Numbered from the stretch's first letter, positions 27,191 through 36,107 are shown. The stretch is 57,987 nucleotides of DNA from an uncultured Dialister sp. (GCF_900538805.1 NZ_UPZP01000002.1:1-57987), one strand, 5' to 3'. Made by a program: numbers and translations. Notes: generated by a model from the sequence alone, not told the origin.

Positions 27191-28309
27191 TCATTTGCTC
27201 CCTTTTTCAGCCAGTTCGAGGGCCAGACGGGCAATGTCCCTGCCGGCATGAATTCTGCCAAGCCCGGCGGAGGCATCGGACATGGTCCGCAGGGTAGAAG
27301 GCGTTTCCTTCAGATAGGTAATATCCTGAATCAGTTCTTTATCAGTGAGGTACTTATCCACAATCATCTTAGCAGCACCGGCAGCTACAAAGACCCGGGC
27401 ATTGAATGTCTGATGGTCTTCCGCCGCATAGGGATAGGGAATCAGGATGGCCGGGAGGCCCCTTGCCGCCAATTCGGCAAGGCTTACGGCGCCGGCGCGG
27501 CAGATAATCAGATCCGCCGCTGCCAGGGCCCTTGGCATATTGTACTCGTACTTGATAATCCTTCCTGCTTTTCCTACCCTGCCCTCTTTGTCCGCATGGA
27601 CTTTTTCTATTATTTTATCATATTCCAGGGTCCCCGTAACATGATAAAGGCAGAGATGGTCATCATTTTTAAAGTGACGGTGAACCCCTTCCATGGCTGT
27701 ATTGATGGAACGGGCACCCCTGCTGCCTCCGGTAATCAAAACCATGAATGTATCCGGTGCAATGCCAAGCTCCCTGCGGGATTCTTCCCTCTTTGCCTCA
27801 ATAATATCGGGGCGGATAGGATTTCCGGTATACACGCATTTTTCAGGCCTTGGGAAACGAACCTTTGCCTCCTCATAGCCAAGGGCAATGGTATCCACCA
27901 CATGGGAAAGAATCTTATTGGTAATGCCGGGAATCACATTCTGTTCCTGAATGAGGGTGGGGATATGGGACAGGGCGGCAGCCATAAGGATAGGGCCGCA
28001 TACGTATCCACCGGTCCCGATAACCACATCGGGATGGAAATGCTTCAGAATGGACCGTGCTTTGAAAAGGCTTCCTGCCGTCTTCATGAGTATGGCCAGA
28101 TTTTTGGGCGTAAAGGACCGTTTCAGCCCATAGGCAGGAATGGATGCAAACTTGAAGCCTTCCTTCGGAATGATTCTTGATTCCATGCCGTTCGGAGTGC
28201 CTACGAAAAGAAATTCCACATCATCCAGTTTTGACAGCTCCCTGGCAATGGTGATGGCGGGATAAATATGACCGCCCGTGCCGCCGCCGGATAGTATAAC
28301 TCGTTTCAT
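27191..28309 (-). CDS. murG: Lipid II glycosyltransferase MurG
   Basis: The peripheral-membrane transferase that adds GlcNAc to lipid I. 372 residues; N-terminal SGGGTGGHIYPA and the C-terminal UDP-GlcNAc site IICRAGAVSLAELAARG with PYPYAAEDHQ are clear. I chose the ATG at 28309 with GGGAG 6 nt upstream; the ATG at 28319-28321 overlapping the murD stop has no ribosome site. ftsW, which usually lies between murD and murG, is missing. Confidence 0.96.
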   Translation of the reverse strand: MKRVILSGGGTGGHIYPAITIARELSKLDDVEFLFVGTPNGMESRIIPKEGFKFASIPAYGLKRSFTPKNLAILMKTAGSLFKARSILKHFHPDVVIGTGGYVCGPILMAAALSHIPTLIQEQNVIPGITNKILSHVVDTIALGYEEAKVRFPRPEKCVYTGNPIRPDIIEAKREESRRELGIAPDTFMVLITGGSRGARSINTAMEGVHRHFKNDDHLCLYHVTGTLEYDKIIEKVHADKEGRVGKAGRIIKYEYNMPRALAAADLIICRAGAVSLAELAARGLPAILIPYPYAAEDHQTFNARVFVAAGAAKMIVDKYLTDKELIQDITYLKETPSTLRTMSDASAGLGRIHAGRDIARLALELAEKGSK

Positions 28310-28320
28310 GACTGCTCCCA

Positions 28321-29670
28321 TCAGGTAAGACTTTTAACAATACGTTTGAAATCCATGCCCCGTTCTTCCATATTATGGTACATGTCGAAGGAAGAGCAGG
28401 CCGGCGAAAGGATGACGATATCTCCGGGCCGGGCCAGTTCTTTTCCTTTCTCCACCGCTTCCTTCATGGAAGAGACGCGATAAATAGAAGTTACTCCTGC
28501 CTCCCTGGCCGCTTTTTCAAAACGATCTGCCGCGGCCCCCAGGAGGATGAGATGCTTCGTGTGCTTTTTAACTTCCTTCATGAAATCTTCCAAGGGCGTT
28601 CCTTTATCATAGCCGCCGGCAATGAGGATAACCTGTTTGTTGAAGGCGCTCATGCCCTTGATGGCAGCGTCCGTATTAGTGGCCTTGGAATCATTATAGT
28701 ACTCCACATCCCGGAGAGTCCTTACATATTCAATGCGGTTGGGAAGAGAGGAGAAATCCTTCAGTGCGGAAACAATGACTTCCACCGGCACGCCTCCTTC
28801 ATAGGCAAGGAAAGAGGCTGCCAGGGCATCTTCATAGTTCTGCATTCCCTTCAGCTTCAGTTCCTTCACAGAGCAGAGACGGATTTCCTTTCCCTTTCTC
28901 CGAAGGACCAGCGTATCTCCGTCAAGAAAGGCTCCTTCTTCCACTTCGTGGGAGGTGGAAAGAAGACATACCTGGGTATGGGTGTCCGCCTTCTTTTTCA
29001 GGAAAGGCGTATAGGAATCATCATCATTCAAAAGAAGGCAGTCGGAACCGTCCATATTCTCAAAAATCCGGGCCTTCGCAGCCACATAGGCTTCCATGGT
29101 GTGGTGCCGTTCCAGGTGGTCCGGCGTAATATTTAAAATGACCGCAGCTTTCGGTTTGAATGTTTTAATAAATTCCAGCTGGAAACTGGAAACTTCTGCT
29201 GCAATGACGCCGTCTGCAGGCACAAGCTCCGCTTCCCGGCTGAGGGATATCCCAAGATTTCCGGCCAGGGCGAAGGGTTTGCCGCTTCTGCTCACCATGC
29301 TGCCCAAAAGGGTGGTGGTTGTAGTTTTGCCGTTGGTGCCTGTAATGGCAAGGATCGGCGCTTTTGTGACCCGGTAGGCCAGTTCCACTTCACTGATAAC
29401 ATCGATGTGACGGCTGAAAGCTTCCGCCACAATGGGATTCTCCCTTGGGATAACCGGAGATACCACCACCGTATCCACTCCATCCAGAAGATCCACGGAT
29501 TGGGGTCCGAAACGGAAAGATGCGCCCAGCTCGGTTAATGCATCCTTTTCTTTTTTATCACGAATGGAATCCTTTAAATCGGAAATCAGTACTTTCACAT
29601 TGTGGCGTAAAAGGACATGGGCAGCTCCTAGTCCGCTGATGCCGGCGCCAAGAATCAATACACTTTTCAT
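28321..29670 (-). CDS. murD: UDP-MurNAc-L-Ala--D-glutamate ligase
   Basis: The second Mur ligase, 449 residues. GAGISGLGAAHVLL begins the Rossmann-like N-terminal domain, ITGTNGKTTTTTLLG is the ATP loop, and NDSKATNTDAAIKG the central block. GAGGT precedes the ATG. The 68-nt spacer after mraY contains a strong hairpin (29691-29727). A 1-nt overlap links it to the in-frame upstream ATG of murG. Confidence 0.96.
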   Translation of the reverse strand: MKSVLILGAGISGLGAAHVLLRHNVKVLISDLKDSIRDKKEKDALTELGASFRFGPQSVDLLDGVDTVVVSPVIPRENPIVAEAFSRHIDVISEVELAYRVTKAPILAITGTNGKTTTTTLLGSMVSRSGKPFALAGNLGISLSREAELVPADGVIAAEVSSFQLEFIKTFKPKAAVILNITPDHLERHHTMEAYVAAKARIFENMDGSDCLLLNDDDSYTPFLKKKADTHTQVCLLSTSHEVEEGAFLDGDTLVLRRKGKEIRLCSVKELKLKGMQNYEDALAASFLAYEGGVPVEVIVSALKDFSSLPNRIEYVRTLRDVEYYNDSKATNTDAAIKGMSAFNKQVILIAGGYDKGTPLEDFMKEVKKHTKHLILLGAAADRFEKAAREAGVTSIYRVSSMKEAVEKGKELARPGDIVILSPACSSFDMYHNMEERGMDFKRIVKSLT

Positions 29671-29690
29671 AATTTACCTCCCGCGGAACC

Positions 29691-29727
29691 GGGCTGAGAC
29701 ATCAGGAATCGAGGCCTGGCTCAGCCC
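29691..29727 (-). promoter_or_regulatory. Hairpin in the mraY-murD spacer
   Basis: GGGCTGAG (29691-29698) pairs with CTCAGCCC (29720-29727), with further CATCAGG/CCTGG pairing inside. There is no T-run, so it is more likely an mRNA stability or processing structure than a terminator. Confidence 0.5.
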
Positions 29728-29738
29728 TTGTATGAAAG

Positions 29739-30704
29739 TTATAAAGCCCGAATAGCCAGAAGAAGGCTCAGGCAGGCTGCAAATCCTTCGAAAATCCAGA
29801 AAGCCCATACCACATGGACCTCGCTCCAGCCGGAGAGCTCGAAATGATGGTGAAGCGGGCTCATTTTGAATACCCTTTTTCCGGTAAGCTGGAAAGATGC
29901 CACCTGGATTATGACGGAAAGCGCTTCCAGCACAAAAATCATACCCAGGAAAATGAGAAGAAGCTCCGTTCTGGTCATAACGGAAATGCCGGCAATGGCA
30001 CCGCCCAGGGCCAGGGAGCCAGTATCCCCCATGAATATTTTGGCCGGATGGTAGTTGAAGAACAGGAACCCGATGCAGGCGCCGGCCAGGATAATGATGT
30101 AATATCCCAGGTCATTGAAACCGGTCATATAGCAGTACACCGCATAGGCGGAAAAAGCAATGACACAGCAGCCCGAAGCCAGACCGTCCAGACCGTCGGT
30201 AAGGTTCACCGCATTGGATGCCCCTACAATGACAAGAACCACGAAGGGATAGTACAGAAGACCGATGGAAATATCAATCTGTGTAAAAGGAATGGCTATG
30301 GAATAGGGCAGATGAAGGGTATCTACCACGCCCCAGCAGAAAAGCACGGCCAAAATAATCTGGCCCAGCATTTTCTGCTTAGCCGTAAGGCCCAGATTTC
30401 TTTTCTTTTCTGCCTTGATGAAATCATCAAGGAATCCCAGAAAACCATGGCCCAGCGTTAAAAACAGGAGCCACAGCACCGCAGGGTCAATCATTTTATT
30501 GAAAACAACCACCAGCACCGCCGCAAGGAGCATGAAAAGCCCACCCATGGTGGGGGTGCCGTTTTTAATACGGTGAGACTTGGGCCCCTCTTCCCTGATA
30601 GACTGGCGGGCCTTTAACTTTTTCAAAAGCGGAATGGCAAAAAATCCAAGAATCACAGTAAGCACTGCCGATTCCGCCAGATAAATCAAATAATTACTTT
30701 CCAT
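29739..30704 (-). CDS. mraY: Phospho-MurNAc-pentapeptide transferase
   Basis: The integral membrane enzyme that makes lipid I from UDP-MurNAc-pentapeptide and undecaprenyl phosphate. 321 residues with about ten transmembrane segments. GTPTMGGLFML, NAVNLTDGLDGLASG and FMGDTGSLALGG carry the conserved Asp residues, and PLHHHFELSGWSE is the MraY-specific His block. AAGGA precedes the ATG; it starts 1 nt after murF. Confidence 0.97.
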   Translation of the reverse strand: MESNYLIYLAESAVLTVILGFFAIPLLKKLKARQSIREEGPKSHRIKNGTPTMGGLFMLLAAVLVVVFNKMIDPAVLWLLFLTLGHGFLGFLDDFIKAEKKRNLGLTAKQKMLGQIILAVLFCWGVVDTLHLPYSIAIPFTQIDISIGLLYYPFVVLVIVGASNAVNLTDGLDGLASGCCVIAFSAYAVYCYMTGFNDLGYYIIILAGACIGFLFFNYHPAKIFMGDTGSLALGGAIAGISVMTRTELLLIFLGMIFVLEALSVIIQVASFQLTGKRVFKMSPLHHHFELSGWSEVHVVWAFWIFEGFAACLSLLLAIRAL

Positions 30705-30705
30705 C

Positions 30706-32085
30706 CTATTCCTTAGCTCCCCTCAAAATGGCAGGAATCGTTTCCATATGCATGTAATGGGACCCTTTCACAAGGACCACATCCCCGGGGCCTGCCATTT
30801 TCATCAGCTTTTCCGCCGCTTCTTCACAGGTATCGCAGGTAACTACATTCTTCATTCCCCCCTGCTCTGCCCCTTTGGCCAGGAAGCGGGAAAGGGGCCC
30901 CACAGTAATGAGACCGTCAAATCCGATTTCTCCTGCCTTCAGGCCCGTTTCATAATGCAGCTTTTCTTCAAAACGGCCCAGTTCTCCCATGTCGCCAAGC
31001 ACCAGGAAATAATGGCTTCCACCAATCTGCTTTGCGGAGCGGAAGGCCATTTCCATGGACAGGGGATTGGCGTTGTAGGAATCATCCAGAATAGTGATGC
31101 CTCCTATGATTTCCACGGACTGGCGCTGGCCGGCAGGACGGAAATCTCCCAGGGCCTTCTGGATTTTTCCCGTATCCACGCCAAGCACCCGGGCTGCCGC
31201 CGTAGCAGCCAGGGCATCGTACACATTATGGATGCCAAGAAGGTGAAGTTTCACCTTGAAGGCTTCATCAAAGCAGGTGCATATATAGCGGGTATCTTCC
31301 TCTTCATAGCGGACATCGCTGCCCCGCACCGTATACCGGCCGTTCAGGCCGTAGCGGATGACCCGGCCTTCAAAATCATGGCCCATGGCGCTTACCCTTT
31401 CATCGTCGCCGTTCAGGATAGCCGTGCCGCCAGCAGGAAGAGCGTCAATAAGCTCCTTCTTCGCTTTGGCAATGTTGTCCTGGCTTCCCAGGATGCCGAT
31501 GTGGGATGTGCCAACATTGGTCACCACCCCCATGGTGGGAGAAGCAATACGGCAGAGTTCTGCAATCTGTCCAAAGCCCCGCATGCCCATTTCCACCACG
31601 CACACCTCCGTGGCGGCGGTCATGGAAAGAAGGGTCATGGATAGGCCGATTTCATTATTGAAATTCTTCTCCGTAGCGGTGACCCGGAAACGGGTGCGAA
31701 GAATGGATGTAATCATGTCCTTGGTAGTGGTTTTGCCGTTGGAGCCGGTAACACCGATGACCGGCACATGGAAGCGCATCCTGTGGAAATGGGCCAGGTC
31801 CTCCAGCCCCTTCTTCGTATCTTTCACCACAAAAACAGAAACCCGGGGATCCAGGCCTTCCCCGTAGGAAGCGTCGGAAATCATAACAGCCGATGCCCCT
31901 GAAAGGACTGCCCTTTTCAGGAATTCATGGCCGTTGAAATTTTCTCCGATGAGGGCAATGAAAAGCTCTCCCGTTGAAATGGTGCGTGTGTCGGTGCTCA
32001 CTCCTTCCACAAAGGCAGCTTCTCCCCGATGGAGAAGGGAAGCTCCTGTGGCCTTTTCGATTTCCTCCAGTGTAAATGATGCCAT
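30706..32085 (-). CDS. murF: UDP-MurNAc-tripeptide--D-Ala-D-Ala ligase
   Basis: The last cytoplasmic Mur ligase, 459 residues. VTGSNGKTTTKDMI is the ATP loop and DDSYNANPLSMEMA the MurF-typical central block. AAGGAG lies upstream of the ATG. It follows murE with 1 nt between and precedes mraY with 1 nt between, so the three are surely one transcript. Its D-Ala-D-Ala substrate comes from ddl in the same cluster. Confidence 0.96.
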   Translation of the reverse strand: MASFTLEEIEKATGASLLHRGEAAFVEGVSTDTRTISTGELFIALIGENFNGHEFLKRAVLSGASAVMISDASYGEGLDPRVSVFVVKDTKKGLEDLAHFHRMRFHVPVIGVTGSNGKTTTKDMITSILRTRFRVTATEKNFNNEIGLSMTLLSMTAATEVCVVEMGMRGFGQIAELCRIASPTMGVVTNVGTSHIGILGSQDNIAKAKKELIDALPAGGTAILNGDDERVSAMGHDFEGRVIRYGLNGRYTVRGSDVRYEEEDTRYICTCFDEAFKVKLHLLGIHNVYDALAATAAARVLGVDTGKIQKALGDFRPAGQRQSVEIIGGITILDDSYNANPLSMEMAFRSAKQIGGSHYFLVLGDMGELGRFEEKLHYETGLKAGEIGFDGLITVGPLSRFLAKGAEQGGMKNVVTCDTCEEAAEKLMKMAGPGDVVLVKGSHYMHMETIPAILRGAKE

Positions 32086-32086
32086 T

Positions 32087-33598
32087 TTATTTCTCCTTCA
32101 GTTTCAGTGCACTGCGAGCTTCTTCCCTGTCATCAAAATGAATGGTTTTATCCTTTAGAATCTGGTAATTTTCATGACCCTTGCCTGCAATGAGCACAAT
32201 ATCTCCCGGCTTGGCCAATTCAATGGCCCGGCGGATGGCGCTCCTTCTGTCTACAATGACTTCATAGGAAAGGGAAGGCTTTTCTTTCTTCACTTCCTCC
32301 ACGCCGGCGGCCACTTCCTTCACAATGGAAGCGGGATCTTCCGTGCGTGGGTTGTCACTGGTAACCAGGGCAATATCGGCGTTTCTGGCAGCAATACGGC
32401 CCATAATGGGACGCTTCATCCTGTCCCTGTCGCCGCCGCAGCCAAAGACCACGATAATCCGACCTTTTGTAATTTCTTCTGCCGTGGTCAGAATCTTTTC
32501 CAGTCCGTCCGGTGTGTGGGCATAGTCTACTACCACCGTAAAAGGCTGCCCTTCATCAATCAGTTCAAAGCGGCCGGGCACACTCTTAAAGTCTTTCATC
32601 CCTTCCACAATGGTTTCCATAGGAACTCCTTCGGAAAGGCAGGCTCCCACGGCGCCAAGGGTATTGTACACATTAAACCGTCCTGCCAGTCTTGTTTCAA
32701 AATCATAATCCCTGCCCTTATAGATCACTTTGAAGGAAGATGATTTCCCGGTGAAACGGATATCATGGGCATAGAGATCCGCTTCCGGATGAATCATACT
32801 GTAGGTGTAAAGGCCGCAGATGGTTCTGTCATCCACTCCTTCTTCCATGACATGGGCATAGGGATCGTCCATATTTACCCAGGCGGACTTTCCCTTCTTT
32901 GTCTGCCCTTTAGCCGATACCATATGGAAAAGGATGGCTTTGGCCTTCACATAATTATCCATGGTTTTATGGAAATCCAGATGGTCTTCCGTCAGGTTGG
33001 TGAATACGGCATCGTCGAATTCACAGCCTGCCACTCGTCCAAGAACCAGGGAATGGGAGGAAACCTCCATGCAAACGTACTCCACCTTTTCCTCTGCCAT
33101 CCGGGCCAGGATACGGTCAAGGTCGATGACATCGGGCGTGGTATTGTGGGTGGGAATTTCCTTATCGCCGATGAGGGCATGGATAGTACCGATAACACCG
33201 GTTTTATGGCCGGCATGGTGGAGGATATGGGCTGCCACATGGGTGGTGGTGGTCTTTCCGTTAGTGCCAGTCAACGCAATCATGCGCATTTTTCTTGTGG
33301 GATAATCAAAGAAAAAGGGTACCATATCTTCCATGGCCTTCCGGGTATCTTTGACATACACCACGGTAACAGAAGACGGTACGTCTATGTCCCTGGAAGC
33401 TACAATGGCAGCAGCTCCCTTTTCTACAGCTGCATTAACAAAGTCATGTCCATCCACATGGGCACCGGAAAGGCAGATAAATAAACCGCCTTTCACCACC
33501 TTGCGGGAATCAGCTGTTACATCTTTAATTTCAACATTCGCAGATCCAAGTACCTTATCCACCGGGGTCATACGAATCATTTCTGATAATGTTTTCAA
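32087..33598 (-). CDS. murE: UDP-MurNAc-L-Ala-D-Glu--meso-DAP ligase
   Basis: The third Mur ligase, about 503 residues. TGTNGKTTTTHVA is the ATP loop, and TSDNPRTEDP contains the DNPR motif that marks meso-diaminopimelate specificity rather than lysine. The start is probably a TTG at 33598, placed 6 nt after AGAGGTG; a GTG at 33607 is in frame but lies inside that ribosome site. Upstream is a 185-nt spacer with a hairpin and a possible promoter where ftsI would normally be. Confidence 0.93.
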   Translation of the reverse strand: MKTLSEMIRMTPVDKVLGSANVEIKDVTADSRKVVKGGLFICLSGAHVDGHDFVNAAVEKGAAAIVASRDIDVPSSVTVVYVKDTRKAMEDMVPFFFDYPTRKMRMIALTGTNGKTTTTHVAAHILHHAGHKTGVIGTIHALIGDKEIPTHNTTPDVIDLDRILARMAEEKVEYVCMEVSSHSLVLGRVAGCEFDDAVFTNLTEDHLDFHKTMDNYVKAKAILFHMVSAKGQTKKGKSAWVNMDDPYAHVMEEGVDDRTICGLYTYSMIHPEADLYAHDIRFTGKSSSFKVIYKGRDYDFETRLAGRFNVYNTLGAVGACLSEGVPMETIVEGMKDFKSVPGRFELIDEGQPFTVVVDYAHTPDGLEKILTTAEEITKGRIIVVFGCGGDRDRMKRPIMGRIAARNADIALVTSDNPRTEDPASIVKEVAAGVEEVKKEKPSLSYEVIVDRRSAIRRAIELAKPGDIVLIAGKGHENYQILKDKTIHFDDREEARSALKLKEK

Positions 33599-33640
33599 AT
33601 GAATCACCTCTGCATAATTTTCAATTAAGCGTCATTATTT

Positions 33641-33669
33641 ATGATAGCTTAAATCCCCTGGAAGCACAA
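33641..33669 (-). promoter_or_regulatory. Possible promoter for murE
   Basis: TTGTGC (33664-33669) and TATCAT (33641-33646) with a 17-nt spacer. It suggests that mur genes can be transcribed separately from mraZ-rsmH-ftsL. Both hexamers are imperfect. Confidence 0.4.
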
Positions 33670-33670
33670 T

Positions 33671-33693
33671 AGCGGCCTTAAAAAAAGGCCGCT
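33671..33693. other. GC hairpin between ftsL and murE
   Basis: AGCGGCC (33671-33677) pairs with GGCCGCT (33687-33693) around an A/T loop. On the minus strand no T-run follows, so termination there would be partial at best; it may be an attenuator or processing site. Confidence 0.45.
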
Positions 33694-33795
33694 GATTTTA
33701 TAATTTTAATTCAATTTTTACGCAGTCGGCGCTTCCCGAGCGGCAGCCTGCGCCGATTCCATTTCACAAATGAGTTGGTATATCCTCCTCAGTGA

Positions 33796-34212
33796 TTACC
33801 GGACTGCCTTATTCACCGAAGTGGAAACTGCACCTGCCGCTTTCGCCTTTGCCGTTTCCACGCCGCCATACACATTACGTACAGGAAGACGCATACCCAG
33901 CTTCGTTTCCGCCAGCTTCTGTATGCGCACCGGTGCATTCAGCCTTGATACTTCAAGCTTCAGTACGGAGTTTTCCTTTTCCAGACTCATCACTTCCGCA
34001 CGTACCTGCTGCATATGATACTCCGCCTGTACATTGATGCCATTCAAAATGGTGCTTGCCAGGAAAGGCATAAGAATCATGATAATCCCCAGAATCACAT
34101 TATGAAATAAACTGCGGGATGAGGATTCTTCCCTCTCCCTTTCCCGGGGAACAGCAATTCCCTGAGGTATAGAAGCCATATAATCCATCATTTGTACATT
34201 CTGCGATATCAT
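33796..34212 (-). CDS. ftsL: FtsL-like division protein
   Basis: A 138-residue bitopic protein identified by layout and position: cytoplasmic N-terminus (1-40, Arg/Glu-rich), one transmembrane segment (about 45-68), then a coiled coil containing EVMSLEKENSVLKLEVSRL, and a short Ala-rich tail. FtsL/DivIC proteins are poorly conserved, so the call relies heavily on its place after rsmH. The ATG at 34212 has GGGGAGAG upstream; the frame is open to 34242. Confidence 0.75.
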   Translation of the reverse strand: MISQNVQMMDYMASIPQGIAVPREREREESSSRSLFHNVILGIIMILMPFLASTILNGINVQAEYHMQQVRAEVMSLEKENSVLKLEVSRLNAPVRIQKLAETKLGMRLPVRNVYGGVETAKAKAAGAVSTSVNKAVR

Positions 34213-34320
34213 GTAACATCTCTCCCCATGCAGGAAGCACACGGTAAAGACCCATAAGATCCGATACAGTTATGGAATCCGCGCTTCCTTAATTCAATCC
34301 AAATCAGCGGGAACTGTTTC

Positions 34321-35253
34321 CTATACTCTTTCAACCACCCGAAGCACCGCACTCCTTGCCCGTGGATTTTCTTCTACTTCTTTTTCAGAGGGCTTAATGG
34401 CCTTTCCCAGCCCCTTCACCGTCCTGTGGTGGTGGCACATACACACCGGCAGATCCGGCGGACAGATGCAGTCCCTTTCCATTTCACGGAAAGTATTTTT
34501 GATAATCCGATCCTCCAGTGACTGGAAGGTAATGACACCCAGCCGTCCTCCCACCTTCAGGTGGTTCACACAGGCCTCCATGGTGTCCTTCAGGATGCCA
34601 AGCTCATTATTCACCTCAATGCGAATGGCCTGGAATGTCCGCTTTGCCGGATGGGGACCGTTCCTTCTGGCGTGGGCCGGAATAGCCGCCTTGATAACCC
34701 CCACCAGGTCATCGGTAGTTTCGATGGGTTTATCCTTTCGGAAATCAACAATGAATTTGGCAATCCGCTTTGCCCACCGTTCTTCCCCATACTCCCGGAT
34801 AATGCGGGTCAGTTCCTCTTCTTCATAGGTATTCACGATTTCATAGGCGGTCAATGGATTCCGCTGGTCCATACGCATATCCAGCTTCCCGTTGTTCATA
34901 TAGGAAAATCCCCGCTCCCCATCATCCAGCTGATGGGAAGAAACGCCCAGGTCGAAGATAAAACCGTCCACCTTGTCTATGCCAAGAGAATCAAGGATGG
35001 AAGAAATATGGGAAAAATTATCACGCACAAAAAGATGGCGGCAGGCTGCAGCCTTCAGCCTTTCCGACGCTGCATCAATGGCCTCCTGGTCCTGGTCCAC
35101 CCCGATTAAAATGGCATCCTTTTCCAGCTTTTCCGATAAAGCCAGGGAATGGCCGCCGCCGCCCAGAGTGCAGTCCACATAAATGCCATGAGGGTCAGTC
35201 AGCACAGAATCAATCATTTCATGAAGAAGTACGGTGGTATGACGAAATTCCAT
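34321..35253 (-). CDS. rsmH: 16S rRNA m4C1402 methyltransferase RsmH
   Basis: Formerly mraW; methylates N4 of C1402 in 16S rRNA. 310 residues with the SAM-binding start DCTLGGGGHSLALSE, the block FDLGVSSHQLDD, and the C-terminal SLEDRIIKNTFRE. GGGGAGG precedes the ATG. It lies 12 nt after mraZ, the invariant order of this cluster. Confidence 0.97.
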   Translation of the reverse strand: MEFRHTTVLLHEMIDSVLTDPHGIYVDCTLGGGGHSLALSEKLEKDAILIGVDQDQEAIDAASERLKAAACRHLFVRDNFSHISSILDSLGIDKVDGFIFDLGVSSHQLDDGERGFSYMNNGKLDMRMDQRNPLTAYEIVNTYEEEELTRIIREYGEERWAKRIAKFIVDFRKDKPIETTDDLVGVIKAAIPAHARRNGPHPAKRTFQAIRIEVNNELGILKDTMEACVNHLKVGGRLGVITFQSLEDRIIKNTFREMERDCICPPDLPVCMCHHHRTVKGLGKAIKPSEKEVEENPRARSAVLRVVERV

Positions 35254-35265
35254 GAAACCCTCCCC

Positions 35266-35703
35266 TTACAAATCAAAATTCAGCGGCAGATCCAGAGAAT
35301 CTGCAATATCTGCCATGGACTCATCCCCATTTTCATCGGCATCAAGAAGCACCGGATCCCAGATTTCAATGATAGAACCGGTGCCCACAATGACGGCGTC
35401 CTTTTTCAGCTGAGCAAAGGCGCGGAGATGCTGGGGGATCAGAATTCTCCCCTGCCTGTCACATTCCATTTCAGTTCCCCTGCCGATAAGATGGCGCATA
35501 ATCTTTCTCACCTTGTGATTGGTGAAAGGAAGCTTCTGCAGTTTGGCAATCAGCGTGTCCCATCTTTCCTTGGGGTATATGCAGAGACAGGTATCAAGAC
35601 CGGGAGCCAGTACAAAACTGTTTCCCAGCTCCTCCCTGAATTTGGCTGGAAGAATCATACGTCCCTTGCTGTCAATGGTATGAGAATACTCATTCATGAA
35701 CAT
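35266..35703 (-). CDS. mraZ: Transcriptional regulator MraZ
   Basis: A 145-residue protein with two AbrB-like SpoVT repeats, each with the DxGR pattern: HTIDSKGRMILPAKFR near the N-terminus and CDRQGRILIPQHLR in the middle. It forms oligomeric rings and controls its own operon. I chose the ATG at 35703 (MFMNEYSHTIDS, the usual MraZ beginning) with AGGAGG upstream; the frame is open to 35733. Four repeats matching the MraZ box lie directly upstream, which argues for autoregulation of the division cluster. Confidence 0.95.
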   Translation of the reverse strand: MFMNEYSHTIDSKGRMILPAKFREELGNSFVLAPGLDTCLCIYPKERWDTLIAKLQKLPFTNHKVRKIMRHLIGRGTEMECDRQGRILIPQHLRAFAQLKKDAVIVGTGSIIEIWDPVLLDADENGDESMADIADSLDLPLNFDL

Positions 35704-35719
35704 ATTTCTTCCACCTCCT

Positions 35720-35753
35720 CCACATTTACCCACATTCTACCACATATCACCAC
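35720..35753 (-). promoter_or_regulatory. MraZ box, four 10-bp-spaced repeats
   Basis: On the minus strand GTGG occurs at 35753, 35743, 35733 and 35723 (5' ends), exactly 10 bp apart, as GTGGT, GTGGT, GTGGG, GTGGA with A/T-rich spacers. This matches the known MraZ operator of tandem TGG-containing boxes with 5-nt spacers. A further GTGG at 35714 lies 9 bp on, within the ribosome site. Confidence 0.88.
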
Positions 35754-35763
35754 TTTCTTACAA
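35734..35763 (-). promoter_or_regulatory. Possible mraZ promoter overlapping the MraZ box
   Basis: TTGTAA (35758-35763) and TAGAAT (35734-35739) with an 18-nt spacer. The -10 lies between two MraZ repeats, so bound MraZ would block polymerase. Confidence 0.5.
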
Positions 35764-35908
35764 CGAAAAAAGTTTGTTTGGTAACGGGAAAAGAGGCGGT
35801 GGAAAATCGCAAAAAATCCGATGTTTACTGATAAAATCAAATATAGTGCAGAAAGGAAACGGCTTTGAAATCCTCCTATTCCTGTGGTCAGGCATTTCCC
35901 ACCATATA

Positions 35909-35943
35909 AAAAATTCCCACTTTGGTGGGGATTGGTGGGAAGG
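35909..35943 (-). terminator. Second possible terminator upstream of mraZ
   Basis: TTCCCAC and GTGGGAA form a 7-bp stem around a C-rich loop, followed by TTTTTT on the minus strand. It may catch read-through from gluQ. The region 35764-35905 between it and the mraZ promoter is A/T-rich and holds no gene that I can support. Confidence 0.6.
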
Positions 35944-36073
35944 GAAAAAGATAAAAAAGAGAAACGTTCCTGCCGCAGGTCTCATAGAGCGATGGTATTC
36001 TCCGGGGAATCACTGATGAAATCGCCGCCCATCCCATGCAGGATGGGCATAGATAATCCATGGCAGATAAAAG

Positions 36074-36102
36074 AAAAAACGCCCCTGAAAAGGAGCGTTT
36101 TT
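36074..36102 (-). terminator. Intrinsic terminator after gluQ
   Basis: AAACGCTCC pairs with GGGGCGTTT (one mismatch) around a short loop, followed by a T-run on the minus strand, a few bases after the gluQ stop. It ends the lysC unit. Confidence 0.8.
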
Positions 36103-36107
36103 ATGAT

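Noticed and set aside
33608..33795. Remnant of ftsI between ftsL and murE
   Set aside because: No frame shows transpeptidase motifs, and the space holds only a hairpin and possible promoter.
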